From the NCBI GenBank assembly GCA_947630735.1, contig CANRIR010000020.1:1-37215 (forward strand): a DNA stretch of 37,215 nt. The letters run 5' to 3'. Position 1 is the stretch's first letter, and every line of letters begins with the position of its first letter. This document shows, one piece after another, positions 15,536 through 23,823 of this stretch. The position numbers and the translations under genes were made by a program. The notes beneath the pieces are model-generated. The model was not told the DNA's origin. It worked only from the letters and a program-made list of their open reading frames with translations, and did no database searches. Source of the DNA: an uncultured Marvinbryantia sp. GTDB lineage: Bacteria; Bacillota; Clostridia; Lachnospirales; Lachnospiraceae.

Positions 15536-16710
15536 GAGATCTTGCGAAGCACCGCATCCGCGAGGCGGTGGCGGACGCTATTGCGGACGGCACAACGGCG
15601 GGCGCGAACCTGCTGATCATGCAGGACGGCGAGGAGCTTTTGTACGACGAGCAGGGCTATGCCGACCGCGAGGGGCAGGTGCCCATCCGCAGGGACACCA
15701 TATTCCGGCTGTATTCCATGACCAAGCCCGTGACGGCGGCCGCGGCCATGCTCTTGCTGGAGCGCGGGCAGCTGGATCTGGGCCAGCCCATTGCGGACTA
15801 TCTGCCCGGGTTTGCGCAGCAGACCGTGGAGAGGGACGGGATGGTGCTGCCGTGCACAGTCCCGATGACGGCCCTGCATTTATTGAACATGACGTCGGGC
15901 CTTACCTACGGCGACGACCGGACCATCTCCGGCCGCGCGGTGTCCGGGCTCATAGAGGAGGCGGTGCAGAAGCTCCACACGAAGGAGGCGCTCTCCACCG
16001 TGGAGTTTGTCAACCGTCTGGGCCGGCTCCCGCTGGCGTTCGAGCCGGATTCCTCCTGGCAGTACGGCCTGTCGGCGGACGTGCTGGGGGCCCTGATCGA
16101 GCGGATATCCGGGGTGCGGTTCGGGGAATTTCTGAAGATCAACCTGTTTGAGCCCCTGGGCATGCGGGACACGGATTTCTGGGTGCCCGCGGAAAAGCGG
16201 GAGCGCCTGGCGAAGAGTTACGAGTCCGTGGAGGGCGGCAAAATGGTTCTGTACACGGGGGACAACCTGGTGGTGTCCAACGATATGGAGAAGCCTCCGG
16301 CCTACGAGGCGGGCGGCGCGGGCCTTGTGTCCACGATAGACGATTACGCCCGCTTCGCGCAGATGCTGCTGCAGGAGGGGAGTTTTGACGGGACGCAGAT
16401 CCTGTCGCCGCACACGGTGCGGTTCTTTACCTCTGGGAAGCTGACCGCGCATCAGCAGGAGGAGATGCGCCGCTGGGTGGGCCTGGAGGGCTTTACCTAC
16501 TCCCATCTGCTCCGCATCATGCGCCGCCCCGAGATGGCGGCAAGCCTCGCCCGGGCGGGCGAGTACGGCTGGGACGGGTGGCTCGGCTGCTACTTTGCCA
16601 ATTTCCCGAAGGAGCGCATGACCCTGCTCATCATGCAGCAGAAGAAGGACTCCGGCACCATCCCCCTGACCCGCAAGATCCGCAACATCCTGCTGGCGGA
16701 CGCAAAATAG
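15532..16710 (+). CDS. Serine hydrolase of the class C beta-lactamase fold
   Basis: This is a 392-residue protein of the beta-lactamase/transpeptidase-like esterase group. The Ser-x-x-Lys motif is SMTK at residues 62-65, and a Tyr in WQYGLSADVLG is the likely second catalytic residue. There is no signal peptide, so a role as an antibiotic-resistance beta-lactamase is unlikely. EstB-like esterases or acyl transferases are better matches. It overlaps the deacetylase stop by ATGA and is the last gene before the hairpin at 16781, so it may remove acyl groups from the imported sugar. The substrate is unknown. Confidence 0.88.
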   Translation: MRDLAKHRIREAVADAIADGTTAGANLLIMQDGEELLYDEQGYADREGQVPIRRDTIFRLYSMTKPVTAAAAMLLLERGQLDLGQPIADYLPGFAQQTVERDGMVLPCTVPMTALHLLNMTSGLTYGDDRTISGRAVSGLIEEAVQKLHTKEALSTVEFVNRLGRLPLAFEPDSSWQYGLSADVLGALIERISGVRFGEFLKINLFEPLGMRDTDFWVPAEKRERLAKSYESVEGGKMVLYTGDNLVVSNDMEKPPAYEAGGAGLVSTIDDYARFAQMLLQEGSFDGTQILSPHTVRFFTSGKLTAHQQEEMRRWVGLEGFTYSHLLRIMRRPEMAASLARAGEYGWDGWLGCYFANFPKERMTLLIMQQKKDSGTIPLTRKIRNILLADAK

Positions 16711-16780
16711 CGGGTATATGCAAAATGCTGCCGCAGTGACGGAACGCTCCGTTTTTCCTATGTGAAATATGTATAAAACC

Positions 16781-16836
16781 AGATAGCGCACAACGGATTT
16801 TATTGACAAAATCCTGAAAGTGCGCTATCTTTTATT
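16781..16836 (+). terminator. Strong two-tier terminator hairpin
   Basis: AGATAGCGCAC (16781-16791) pairs perfectly with GTGCGCTATCT (16820-16830). Inside it GGATTTT (16795-16801) pairs with AAAATCC (16808-16814). The run TTTTATTT follows. It should end the xylosidase operon. Because its right arm overlaps the possible uxaA promoter, an additional operator role is conceivable. Confidence 0.8.
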
Positions 16837-16842
16837 TATAAT
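16814..16842 (+). promoter_or_regulatory. Possible promoter of the uxaA operon
   Basis: TATAAT at 16837-16842 is a perfect -10 box. CTGAAA at 16814-16819 is a weak -35 box with a 17-base spacer. It lies about 90 bases before the uxaA start and overlaps the right arm of the terminator hairpin. Confidence 0.5.
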
Positions 16843-16862
16843 CGCACTGCGCCGGATCAGAC

Positions 16863-16876
16863 GATGCCGCGGCATC
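16863..16876. promoter_or_regulatory. Perfect 14-bp palindrome in the uxaA leader, possible operator
   Basis: GATGCCGCGGCATC is fully symmetric and lies about 20 bases past the -10 box, where a repressor would block transcription. No regulator gene for the sugar-acid cluster is visible in the window, so the protein that might bind it is unknown. Confidence 0.4.
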
Positions 16877-16928
16877 CCGCAAGCGCGATTCTTTGTTCGT
16901 ATGTTACATATTTTGGGGGAAGAGGATC

Positions 16929-18410
16929 ATGAAAGAGTTTTTAAAAATTCATCCGAACGACATGGTGGCAGTCGCCCTGAAACCGCTTGAAAAAGGAAAA
17001 ACGGTGGAAGTGGACGGCTGCAATGTTACTCTTTGCGAAGATATACCGCAGGGGCACAAGTTCGCCCTGACCAATATCCGAGCGGGGGAGAGCGTGATCA
17101 AGTACGGCTGCTCCATCGGGGTGGCGAAGGAAGACATCGCCAAAGGCGGCTGGGTGCACGTGCACAATGTGAAGACGGGCCTGGGCGATCTGCTCACGTA
17201 CACGTACAACAGACAGGGCGCGTCCATAGAGAGCACGCCGGAGGCCTTCTTCCAGGGCTACCGCAGGCCGGACGGCAAGGTGGGCGTGCGCAACGAGATC
17301 TGGATCATCCCCACGGTGGGCTGCGTGAACAATGTGGCGCAGGCCGTGGAAAAGAGGGCACAGAAATTTGTGGGCGGCACGGTGGAGGAGATCGTGGCCT
17401 TCACGCACCCCTACGGCTGCTCCCAGATGGGGGACGACCAGGACAACACCAGGCGGATCCTGGCGGATCTTGTGAACCATCCCAACGCGGGCGGCGTGCT
17501 GGTTTTGGGCCTCGGCTGTGAGAACAGCAACATCGGCGAGCTGAAGAACTTTATCGGCGCATACGATGAAAAGCGCGTGCGGTTCCTGGTGGCCCAGGAG
17601 TGCGAGGACGAGATCGAGGAGGCTCTGAAGATCATCGGGGAGCTGGCGGACTATGTGGGGAGCTTCCAAAGGGAGCCCATCTCCGCGAAAGAGCTGATCG
17701 TGGGCATGAAGTGCGGCGGCTCCGACGGGCTTTCCGGCATTACCGCGAACCCGGCGGTGGGGCGCTTCTCCGACATCCTCATCTCCAAGGGCGGCACCAC
17801 CATCCTCACGGAGGTGCCGGAGATGTTCGGCGCGGAGACCCTGCTGATGAACCGCTGCGAGACGGAGGAGCTGTTTGAGAAGACGGTGGCGCTCATCAAC
17901 GATTTTAAAAATTATTTCACATCCCACAATCAGACCATCTACGAGAACCCGTCCCCGGGGAACAAAAAGGGCGGCATTACCACCCTGGAGGACAAATCCC
18001 TGGGCTGCACGCAGAAATCCGGCAGCGCGCCGGTGCGCGGGGTGCTGAAATACGGGGAGTGCGTGAGCGAAAAGGGCCTCAATCTCTTGAGCGCGCCGGG
18101 CAACGACCTGGTGGCCTCCACGGCGCTGGCGGCCAGCGGGGCGCACATCGTGCTGTTTACCACGGGCCGCGGCACGCCCTTCGCGTCGCCGGTGCCCACG
18201 GTAAAGATCTCCACCAACAACAGTCTGGCCGCGAAGAAGAACAACTGGATCGACTTCAACTGCGGCGTGATGGTGGAGGACACCGGGCTTGAGGAGATGG
18301 GACAGCAGCTTTTCGACTATGTGCTGGAGGTGGCGTCCGGGCGCAGAGTGAAGGCGGAGGAAAAGGGCTTTCACGACATGGCGATCTTTAAACAGGGCGT
18401 GACATTATAA
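16929..18410 (+). CDS. uxaA: Altronate dehydratase
   Basis: This 493-residue enzyme removes water from D-altronate to give 2-keto-3-deoxy-D-gluconate (KDG). The N-terminal about 95 residues form a SAF domain (VTLCEDIPQGHKFALTNI). The rest is the altronate/galactarate dehydratase domain with the Cys- and His-containing motifs PTVGCVNN, HPYGCSQMGDD, GLGCEN and MKCGGSDGLSGITANPAVG, which suit a metal-dependent active site. The ATG at 16929 has AGAGGA upstream. It is the first gene of a run with uxaB, KDPG aldolase and KDG kinase, which fixes altronate rather than galactarate as the likely substrate. Confidence 0.93.
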   Translation: MKEFLKIHPNDMVAVALKPLEKGKTVEVDGCNVTLCEDIPQGHKFALTNIRAGESVIKYGCSIGVAKEDIAKGGWVHVHNVKTGLGDLLTYTYNRQGASIESTPEAFFQGYRRPDGKVGVRNEIWIIPTVGCVNNVAQAVEKRAQKFVGGTVEEIVAFTHPYGCSQMGDDQDNTRRILADLVNHPNAGGVLVLGLGCENSNIGELKNFIGAYDEKRVRFLVAQECEDEIEEALKIIGELADYVGSFQREPISAKELIVGMKCGGSDGLSGITANPAVGRFSDILISKGGTTILTEVPEMFGAETLLMNRCETEELFEKTVALINDFKNYFTSHNQTIYENPSPGNKKGGITTLEDKSLGCTQKSGSAPVRGVLKYGECVSEKGLNLLSAPGNDLVASTALAASGAHIVLFTTGRGTPFASPVPTVKISTNNSLAAKKNNWIDFNCGVMVEDTGLEEMGQQLFDYVLEVASGRRVKAEEKGFHDMAIFKQGVTL

Positions 18411-18425
18411 AAAGGAGGATCAGGA

Positions 18426-19916
18426 ATGAAAAACTTATGTTATGAGACATTAAAGGAGCAGGGCTACGACGGCTTCCTGCTCAAAGACGCGCCGGAGCGC
18501 GTGCTGCAGTTCGGCGAGGGCAATTTCCTGCGCGCGTTTGTGGACTATTTTATCGACATGATGAATGAGAAGGCGGGCTTCAATTCCAAGGTGGTGCTCT
18601 GCCAGCCCATCGGCGGCGGAGACATGATCCGCAACTTCATCAACGAGCAGGAGGGCCTTTACACCCTGTTCCTGCGCGGCAGCGAGAACGGGCAGAAAGT
18701 GAACGACAAGCGGGTCATCTCCTGTGTGAGCAGGTGCATCAACCCTTACAGCGACTATGACGCGCTGATGGCCTGCGCGGCGAACCCCGATCTGCGCTTC
18801 ATTACCTGCAACACCACAGAGGCGGGCATCCAGTACGATCCGTCCTGCAAATTTGAGGACAAGCCGGCGGCCAGCTATCCGGCCAAGCTGACGCAGTTCC
18901 TCTATCAGAGATACGAGAACTTCGGCAGGGAGAAGGGCAAGGGCTTTATCATCCTCTCCTGCGAGCTGATCGACAACAACGGCAAAGAGCTGGAGAAATG
19001 CGTGCTCAAATACATCGAGCAGTGGAGGCTGGACGAGGGCTTCGCAAACTGGGTAAAGGAGGAGAACATTTTCTGCTCCACCCTGGTGGACCGCATCGTT
19101 CCGGGCTATCCCAGAAACGAGGCCGACCAGATCTGCGAGGAGCTGGGCTACAAGGACAACCTGCTGGACGTGGGCGAGGTGTTCGGCTTCTGGGTGATCG
19201 AGGGACCGCAGAGCCTGAAAAAAGAGCTTCCGTTTGAGGAGGCGGGCCTGCCGGTGCTCATCTGCGACGACCACAAGCCCTACAAGCAGAGGAAGGTGCG
19301 CATCCTGAACGGCGCGCACACCTCCATGGTGCTGGGCGCGTACCTGGCCGGACAGGACATCGTGCGCGACTGCATGAAGGACGATGTGATCCGCGGGTTC
19401 ATGAACAAGACCATCTACGAGGAGATCATCCCCACGCTCACGCTGCCGGAGGATGAGCTGAAGGAGTTTGCGGCGGCGGTGACCGACCGCTTCAACAACC
19501 CGTTTGTGGACCACGCCTTAATGTCCATTTCTCTAAATTCCACCTCCAAGTGGAAAGCGCGCGTGCTGCCCAGCCTGAAGGGCTATGTGGAGAAATTCGG
19601 CAAACTGCCGGAGTGCATCACGGCGTCCTTTGCGTTCTACATCGCGTTCTACAACGGGCAGAAGCTGACCGACGCGGGCCTTACGGCGTCGAGGGAGGCC
19701 AACGAGTACACCGTAAACGACGACCGGGACATCCTGGAGTTCTATCTGGCCCACAAGGACGACTCCGTGCAGGATCTTGTGCACGCGGTGTGCGCAAACG
19801 AGGTGTTCTGGGGCGAGGACCTCACGAAGATCGACGGCTTTGAGGCGGCGGTGGCAAAATGCCTGGCCAGGATCCGCGAGGAGGGCACCTACGCGGTTAT
19901 GAAGAGCTGCCTGTAA
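18426..19916 (+). CDS. uxaB: Tagaturonate reductase (altronate oxidoreductase)
   Basis: This 496-residue enzyme of the mannitol dehydrogenase superfamily reduces D-tagaturonate to D-altronate with NADH. The N-terminal Rossmann region shows VLQFGEGNFLRAFVDYFID. The C-terminal part has the family lysine region with KVRILNGAHTSM and the Asn/His-containing FNNPFVDHALMSI. It starts 15 bases after uxaA with AAAGGAGG. The 3' end is duplicated downstream (19944-20022). Uronate isomerase (uxaC), which would feed it from galacturonate, is not in the window. Confidence 0.93.
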   Translation: MKNLCYETLKEQGYDGFLLKDAPERVLQFGEGNFLRAFVDYFIDMMNEKAGFNSKVVLCQPIGGGDMIRNFINEQEGLYTLFLRGSENGQKVNDKRVISCVSRCINPYSDYDALMACAANPDLRFITCNTTEAGIQYDPSCKFEDKPAASYPAKLTQFLYQRYENFGREKGKGFIILSCELIDNNGKELEKCVLKYIEQWRLDEGFANWVKEENIFCSTLVDRIVPGYPRNEADQICEELGYKDNLLDVGEVFGFWVIEGPQSLKKELPFEEAGLPVLICDDHKPYKQRKVRILNGAHTSMVLGAYLAGQDIVRDCMKDDVIRGFMNKTIYEEIIPTLTLPEDELKEFAAAVTDRFNNPFVDHALMSISLNSTSKWKARVLPSLKGYVEKFGKLPECITASFAFYIAFYNGQKLTDAGLTASREANEYTVNDDRDILEFYLAHKDDSVQDLVHAVCANEVFWGEDLTKIDGFEAAVAKCLARIREEGTYAVMKSCL

Positions 19917-20022
19917 GAGGCAGGGCGCGCGGGACAAAAGCCTTGCCAGGATCCGCGAGGAGGGCAGCTGCACGGTTGTGAAGAGCTGCCTGTAAGCGGC
20001 CGGGCGCGCGGAATAAAAGTCT
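19865..20022. repeat. 79-bp direct duplication covering the 3' end of uxaB
   Basis: Copy 1 (about 19865-19943) holds the last 17 codons and stop of uxaB plus about 25 bases beyond. Copy 2 (about 19944-20022) repeats it with roughly a dozen changes, including its own TAA. Both begin GCCAGGATCCGCGAGGAGGG and both contain AAGAGCTGCCTGTAAG. Because 79 is not a multiple of three, copy 2 is in another frame and is a non-coding relic. Confidence 0.93.
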
Positions 20023-20114
20023 GCACAGATTTGCGGATGCCCCGCGGGGCGGGGCCTTCGCGTGAGTGAATATAGAATATAGAAAATAGAAAAGAGAAGG
20101 AGGAAAAACAGAAC

Positions 20115-20753
20115 ATGAAAGCAATTGATGAACAGTTCAGGGAGTTTGGCGTGGTGCCGGTGGTGGTGTTAAACGACGCGAAGGACGCGCTTCCCCTGGC
20201 GGAAGCGCTGATGGAGGGCGGCCTGGCGTGCGCGGAGGTTACCTTCCGCACGGACGCCGCGGAGGAATCCATCCGCCAGATGTCCGAAAAGTACCCCGAG
20301 ATGCTGGTGGGAGCGGGTACCGTCCTCACTGTGGAGCAGGTGGACCGCGCGGTGGCGGCCGGCGCGAAATTTATCGTGAGCCCCGGATTTGACCCGGAGA
20401 TCGTGGACTACTGCATCGGGAAAAACATCCCGGTGTTCCCGGGCTGCATCACGCCGTCCGAAGTGGCGCAGGCGGTAAAGCGCGGCCTCAAGGTGGTAAA
20501 ATTCTTCCCGGCGGAGCAGGCGGGCGGCGTGGCCATGATCAAGGCCATGGCGGCTCCCTACACCATGGTAAAATTCATGCCTACGGGCGGCATCAACACC
20601 AAGAACCTGCGCTCCTACCTGGAGTGCGACAAGATCCTCTGCTGCGGCGGCAGCTGGATGGTAAAGGGCGACCTCATCAAGGCGGGCGAGTTCGACAAGA
20701 TCCGCGAGATGACAAAAGAAGCGGTGGCCATGGTAAAAGAGATTCGGGGTTAA
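20115..20753 (+). CDS. kdgA: KDPG aldolase (bifunctional KDPG/KHG aldolase)
   Basis: This 212-residue class I aldolase splits 2-keto-3-deoxy-6-phosphogluconate into pyruvate and glyceraldehyde-3-phosphate. Landmarks are the Glu in AEVTFRTDAAEESI, GAGTVLTVEQVDRAVAAGAKF, SPGFDPEIV, the Schiff-base Lys in VVKFFPAE and the phosphate-binding PTGGI. Length is typical. AGGAGG is 10 bases upstream. It follows uxaB after a 198-base gap that contains the uxaB 3' duplication, and precedes KDG kinase by 13 bases. The symbol eda is also in use for this enzyme. Confidence 0.94.
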   Translation: MKAIDEQFREFGVVPVVVLNDAKDALPLAEALMEGGLACAEVTFRTDAAEESIRQMSEKYPEMLVGAGTVLTVEQVDRAVAAGAKFIVSPGFDPEIVDYCIGKNIPVFPGCITPSEVAQAVKRGLKVVKFFPAEQAGGVAMIKAMAAPYTMVKFMPTGGINTKNLRSYLECDKILCCGGSWMVKGDLIKAGEFDKIREMTKEAVAMVKEIRG

Positions 20754-20766
20754 GGAGGAAACGGAC

Positions 20767-21864
20767 ATGGATTTGAATTTAAGACCGGCAAGCGAGTGTA
20801 AATTTGACGCGGTATCCCTGGGGGAGGTTATGCTCCGCCTGGATCCCGGCGAGGGCAGGATCCGCACGGCCAGGAGCTTCCGCGCCTGGGAGGGCGGCGG
20901 CGAGTACAATGTGGTGCGCGGCCTGCGCAGGTGCTTCGGCCTGAAGACGGCTGTCATCACGGCCTTTGCCGACAACGAGATCGGCATGCTGATGGAGGAT
21001 TTCATTCTGCAGGGAGGCGTGGACACCTCCCTCATCAAGTGGATGAAGACGGACGGCATCGGCAGAATCTGCCGCAACGGCCTCAACTTCACGGAGCGCG
21101 GCTTCGGCATCCGCGGCGCGGTGGGGTGCTCCGACCGTGCCAACACGGCCATCTCCAAGGCAACGCCGGAGGATTTTGACTTCGACTATATCTTCGGCGA
21201 GCTTGGCGCGCGCTGGCTGCACACCGGCGGCATCTACGCGGCGCTCTCCGAGCAGTCCTGCGAGACGGTGCTGGCGGCCATCAAGACGGCGAAGAAATAC
21301 GGCACGGTGGTCTCCTACGACCTGAACTACCGCCCCTCCATGTGGAGCGCCATCGGCGGGCAGGCAAAGGCCCAGGAAGTGAACAAAGAGATCGCGAAAT
21401 ATGTGGACGTGATGATCGGCAACGAGGAAGACTTCACGGCCTGCCTGGGATTTGAGATCGAGGGGAACGACGCGAACTTAAAAGAACTGAATCTGGAAGG
21501 CTACAAGAAGATGATCAACGAGGCGGCGAAGGCCTATCCGAACTTCAAGGCAGTGGCGACCACGCTGCGCGAAGTGAAGACGGCCACCGTGAACGACTGG
21601 AGCGCCATCTGCTGGGCGGACGGCGAGATCTACAAGGCAAAGGATTACAAGGGCCTGGAGATCATGGACCGCGTGGGCGGGGGAGACTCCTTCGCGTCCG
21701 GCCTGGTGTACGGCCTGATGACCACGGGGGATGCGCAGCTTGCGGTCAACTACGGCGCGGCGCACGGAGCGCTCGCCATGACCACGCCCGGCGACACCAC
21801 CATGGCCAGCAAAAAAGAAGTGGAGGCCATTATGGGCGGCGCGGGAGCCCGCGTGCAGAGATAA
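20767..21864 (+). CDS. kdgK: 2-Keto-3-deoxygluconate kinase, PfkB family
   Basis: This 365-residue sugar kinase phosphorylates KDG to KDPG. The first PfkB signature region is EGGGEYNVVRGLRRCFG, and the second is DRVGGGDSFASGLVYGL, where the catalytic Asp lies (usual GAGD reads GGGD here). Position next to KDPG aldolase and after uxaA makes KDG the expected substrate; a different 2-keto sugar acid cannot be excluded. The protein is somewhat longer than typical KdgK. GGAGG precedes the ATG. Confidence 0.9.
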   Translation: MDLNLRPASECKFDAVSLGEVMLRLDPGEGRIRTARSFRAWEGGGEYNVVRGLRRCFGLKTAVITAFADNEIGMLMEDFILQGGVDTSLIKWMKTDGIGRICRNGLNFTERGFGIRGAVGCSDRANTAISKATPEDFDFDYIFGELGARWLHTGGIYAALSEQSCETVLAAIKTAKKYGTVVSYDLNYRPSMWSAIGGQAKAQEVNKEIAKYVDVMIGNEEDFTACLGFEIEGNDANLKELNLEGYKKMINEAAKAYPNFKAVATTLREVKTATVNDWSAICWADGEIYKAKDYKGLEIMDRVGGGDSFASGLVYGLMTTGDAQLAVNYGAAHGALAMTTPGDTTMASKKEVEAIMGGAGARVQR

Positions 21865-21867
21865 CCT

Positions 21868-22797
21868 ATGTTAGCAAATATGATCTTAGTGGCGGGCAAC
21901 GTGTTTACGCTGCTGCTGATGATGCTGCTGGGGTTCGCGCTGGCAAAGGCGGGCTGGTTCTCGGAGGAGACAAGAAGCCAGCTGACCCGTATTCTGCTGT
22001 ACATCGTGACGCCCTGTATCATCATTACCAATATGCCGGATGTGTGCAGCGCCCAGACCCTGGGCATTTTCCGGACAGTGGGGTTTGCCTTTGTCGTGAT
22101 CTACGCAGCGTTTGCGGTGGTTTCGTGGATCCTGTTCCGGCGGCAGCCGGAGGACACCAGGGCTTCCTTAAACAGCGCGGCGGTTTACGGCAACGCGCTG
22201 TTCATGGGGCTGCCGCTTCTGCAGTCCATCCTGGGGGATGAGGCGATCCTCTACGGAGTGATCGGCTCCGTGGTCATCAACATTTTTACCTGGACCCACG
22301 GGGTTGCCGTCATGGGAGGGAAATCCTACATCTCCCTCAAAAAGGCGTTTATCAATCCCGGGGTCATCGGGTTTTCGACGGGCTTCCTGCTGTTTGTCAC
22401 GGGGATCGCCCTGCCGGCACCCGTGGACCGTGCGATGGTGTTTTTGAGCAGCCTGAACACGCCCCTGGCCATGCTGATCATCGGGGCGCAGATGGCGTCC
22501 ACGGATCTTCTGCGCACGTTTCTGGACAAAAAGCTGTATCTGATCAGCGCCCTGCGCCTGGTCGTCTATCCGGCCGCGGCCATGGCCGCGCTGCTGCCGT
22601 TTCATTTAGACCCGGTCATGTATCTGTCCATCGTCATCTCCGTCGGCTGCCCTGTGGCGGCGGCCACCGGGATGTTCGCGCAGCAGTTCCACCGGGACAC
22701 GCAGACGGCGTCGCAGTCCATCGCACAGAGCACACTGCTGTGTATCTTTACGATGCCGGTGCTGACGGCCGCCGCGCGCGCCCTGATCGGCGCGTGA
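21868..22797 (+). CDS. AEC (auxin efflux carrier) family transporter
   Basis: This 309-residue membrane protein has about ten hydrophobic segments and is of the AEC/PIN-like carrier family (PF03547). Bacterial members move organic acids such as malate or malonate. The opening LLLMMLLGFALAKAGWFSEET and the motif TPCIIITNMPDV are typical. It starts 4 bases after the kdgK stop with no clear ribosome site, so it probably relies on coupling. In this operon it may move a sugar acid or an acidic end product; direction cannot be told. Its 3' end is duplicated downstream. Confidence 0.87.
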   Translation: MLANMILVAGNVFTLLLMMLLGFALAKAGWFSEETRSQLTRILLYIVTPCIIITNMPDVCSAQTLGIFRTVGFAFVVIYAAFAVVSWILFRRQPEDTRASLNSAAVYGNALFMGLPLLQSILGDEAILYGVIGSVVINIFTWTHGVAVMGGKSYISLKKAFINPGVIGFSTGFLLFVTGIALPAPVDRAMVFLSSLNTPLAMLIIGAQMASTDLLRTFLDKKLYLISALRLVVYPAAAMAALLPFHLDPVMYLSIVISVGCPVAAATGMFAQQFHRDTQTASQSIAQSTLLCIFTMPVLTAAARALIGA

Positions 22798-22923
22798 CCG
22801 AGAGAGCGGGAAGCGCAGGGAAACTTACGCGGAGCACTGCTGCGTATGCCATGCCGGTGCTGACGGCCGCCGCGCGCGCCTTGATCGGCGCGTGACCGAG
22901 AGAGAGCGGGAAGCGCAGGGAAA
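22727..22923. repeat. 98-bp direct duplication covering the 3' end of the AEC gene
   Basis: Copy 1 (about 22727-22824) includes the last codons and stop of the AEC gene. Copy 2 (about 22825-22923) repeats it, with ATGCCGGTGCTGACGG at 22753 and 22851. The second copy has small insertions and deletions, and a third fragment may begin at 22924 (CCGCGCAGAGCGG). Copy 2 is not part of any gene. Confidence 0.93.
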
Positions 22924-22983
22924 CCGCGCAGAGCGGAAATAAATCGGCCCGCCGGGGCCGTAAAAGAAAGAGGAGGGTGTACG

Positions 22984-23667
22984 ATGAGCGTATATCAAAT
23001 GGGAAATTTACGAGTGGTGGATCTGACCAAAGTGCTGGATCCGAAGACAGAGACGAGAAGGTGCGGGCTGACGCGCTTCAACACGGGCGGCCCCATCCCG
23101 GATTTTCACACGATCATGGATCTGACCAGCCACCTGGGGACGCATGTGGAGTGCCCCTATCATCACAACGACAACTGGCACGACGTGCAGGCGCTGCCGA
23201 TCACAACCTTCATGGGCCGCGCCATCTACGTGAACATCACGCACATGGAGCCGAACGCAAAGATTAAGGGAGCAGACCTGGAGAAAGCCTGCGGCGACAG
23301 GATCCAGGAGGGAGACATCGTCATTCTGGACTCTCCCATGAAGCTGGCCCCCTTCACGCCGGCCTCCAACACCGAGGAGGACAAGCGGCTCTTCATCTGC
23401 CGTGAGACCGCCGAGTGGCTGAAAGAAAAGAAAGTAAAATGCGTGGGATTCGGCGACGGCGTCTCCATCGAGAGCAACAACACAGACGTGTCCGCGTTCC
23501 ACGATGTCCTGATGGAAGTGGACGTGGTGTTCCTGGAGGTGCTGAAAAACCTCGAGGAGCTGCAGAGCGACACCTTCTTCATGTCCTACTCGCCGCTGCC
23601 CATCAAAGGACTGGATTCCTGCCCCATCCGCGCATACGCGATTGAGGGACTGAAAGACTTTTCGTGA
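22984..23667 (+). CDS. Cyclase-family metal-dependent hydrolase
   Basis: This 227-residue protein belongs to the cyclase family (PF04199), which includes kynurenine formamidase and hydrolases of cyclic amides or esters. The signature metal site is SHLGTHVECPYHHNDN (about residues 48-63), with His and Asp ligands, and a further conserved stretch is DGVSIESNNTD. No tryptophan-catabolism genes are near. Here it lies in a sugar-acid cluster, so opening a lactone or cleaving an ester of a sugar acid is a reasonable inference. A GAGGAGGG site precedes the ATG, after the AEC 3' duplication. Confidence 0.87.
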   Translation: MSVYQMGNLRVVDLTKVLDPKTETRRCGLTRFNTGGPIPDFHTIMDLTSHLGTHVECPYHHNDNWHDVQALPITTFMGRAIYVNITHMEPNAKIKGADLEKACGDRIQEGDIVILDSPMKLAPFTPASNTEEDKRLFICRETAEWLKEKKVKCVGFGDGVSIESNNTDVSAFHDVLMEVDVVFLEVLKNLEELQSDTFFMSYSPLPIKGLDSCPIRAYAIEGLKDFS

Positions 23668-23685
23668 TGACAATGAGCTGTGCAG

Positions 23686-23742
23686 ATCGTTTTACACGCG
23701 GTTTCCGACGCGAAAGCGATCGGAAAGCGTGAGGAAAACGAT
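23686..23742. other. Long imperfect inverted repeat between two enzyme genes
   Basis: The left arm contains ATCGTTTT, CACGC and TTTCCGA. The right arm contains their complements TCGGAAA, GCGTG and AAAACGAT in reverse order, with small bulges. It would form a stem of about 20 pairs. A further short perfect hairpin GAGAAAGC/GCTTTCTC lies at 23768-23786. Neither has a T run, so these look like mRNA-processing or stabilising structures rather than terminators. Confidence 0.6.
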
Positions 23743-23823
23743 ATATAGGGCGAATGCCCGCGAACGAGAGAAAGCGCAGCTTTCTCGAGTGTGCACAGCG
23801 AAAGAGAAATTAGGAGGGATTTT

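Noticed and set aside
15532-16710. Antibiotic-resistance beta-lactamase
   Set aside because: The SxxK motif is shared with esterases, there is no signal peptide, and the gene belongs to a sugar operon.
16803-16842. TTGACA and TATAAT upstream of uxaA as a consensus promoter
   Set aside because: They are 28 bases apart; the weaker CTGAAA at 17 bases was used instead.
16941-18374. Minus-strand open frame of 477 codons opposite uxaA
   Set aside because: Antisense composition, rich in His, Leu and Arg, with no recognisable motif.
22984-23667. Kynurenine formamidase as the gene name
   Set aside because: Only the family motif supports it; no tryptophan-degradation genes are nearby.
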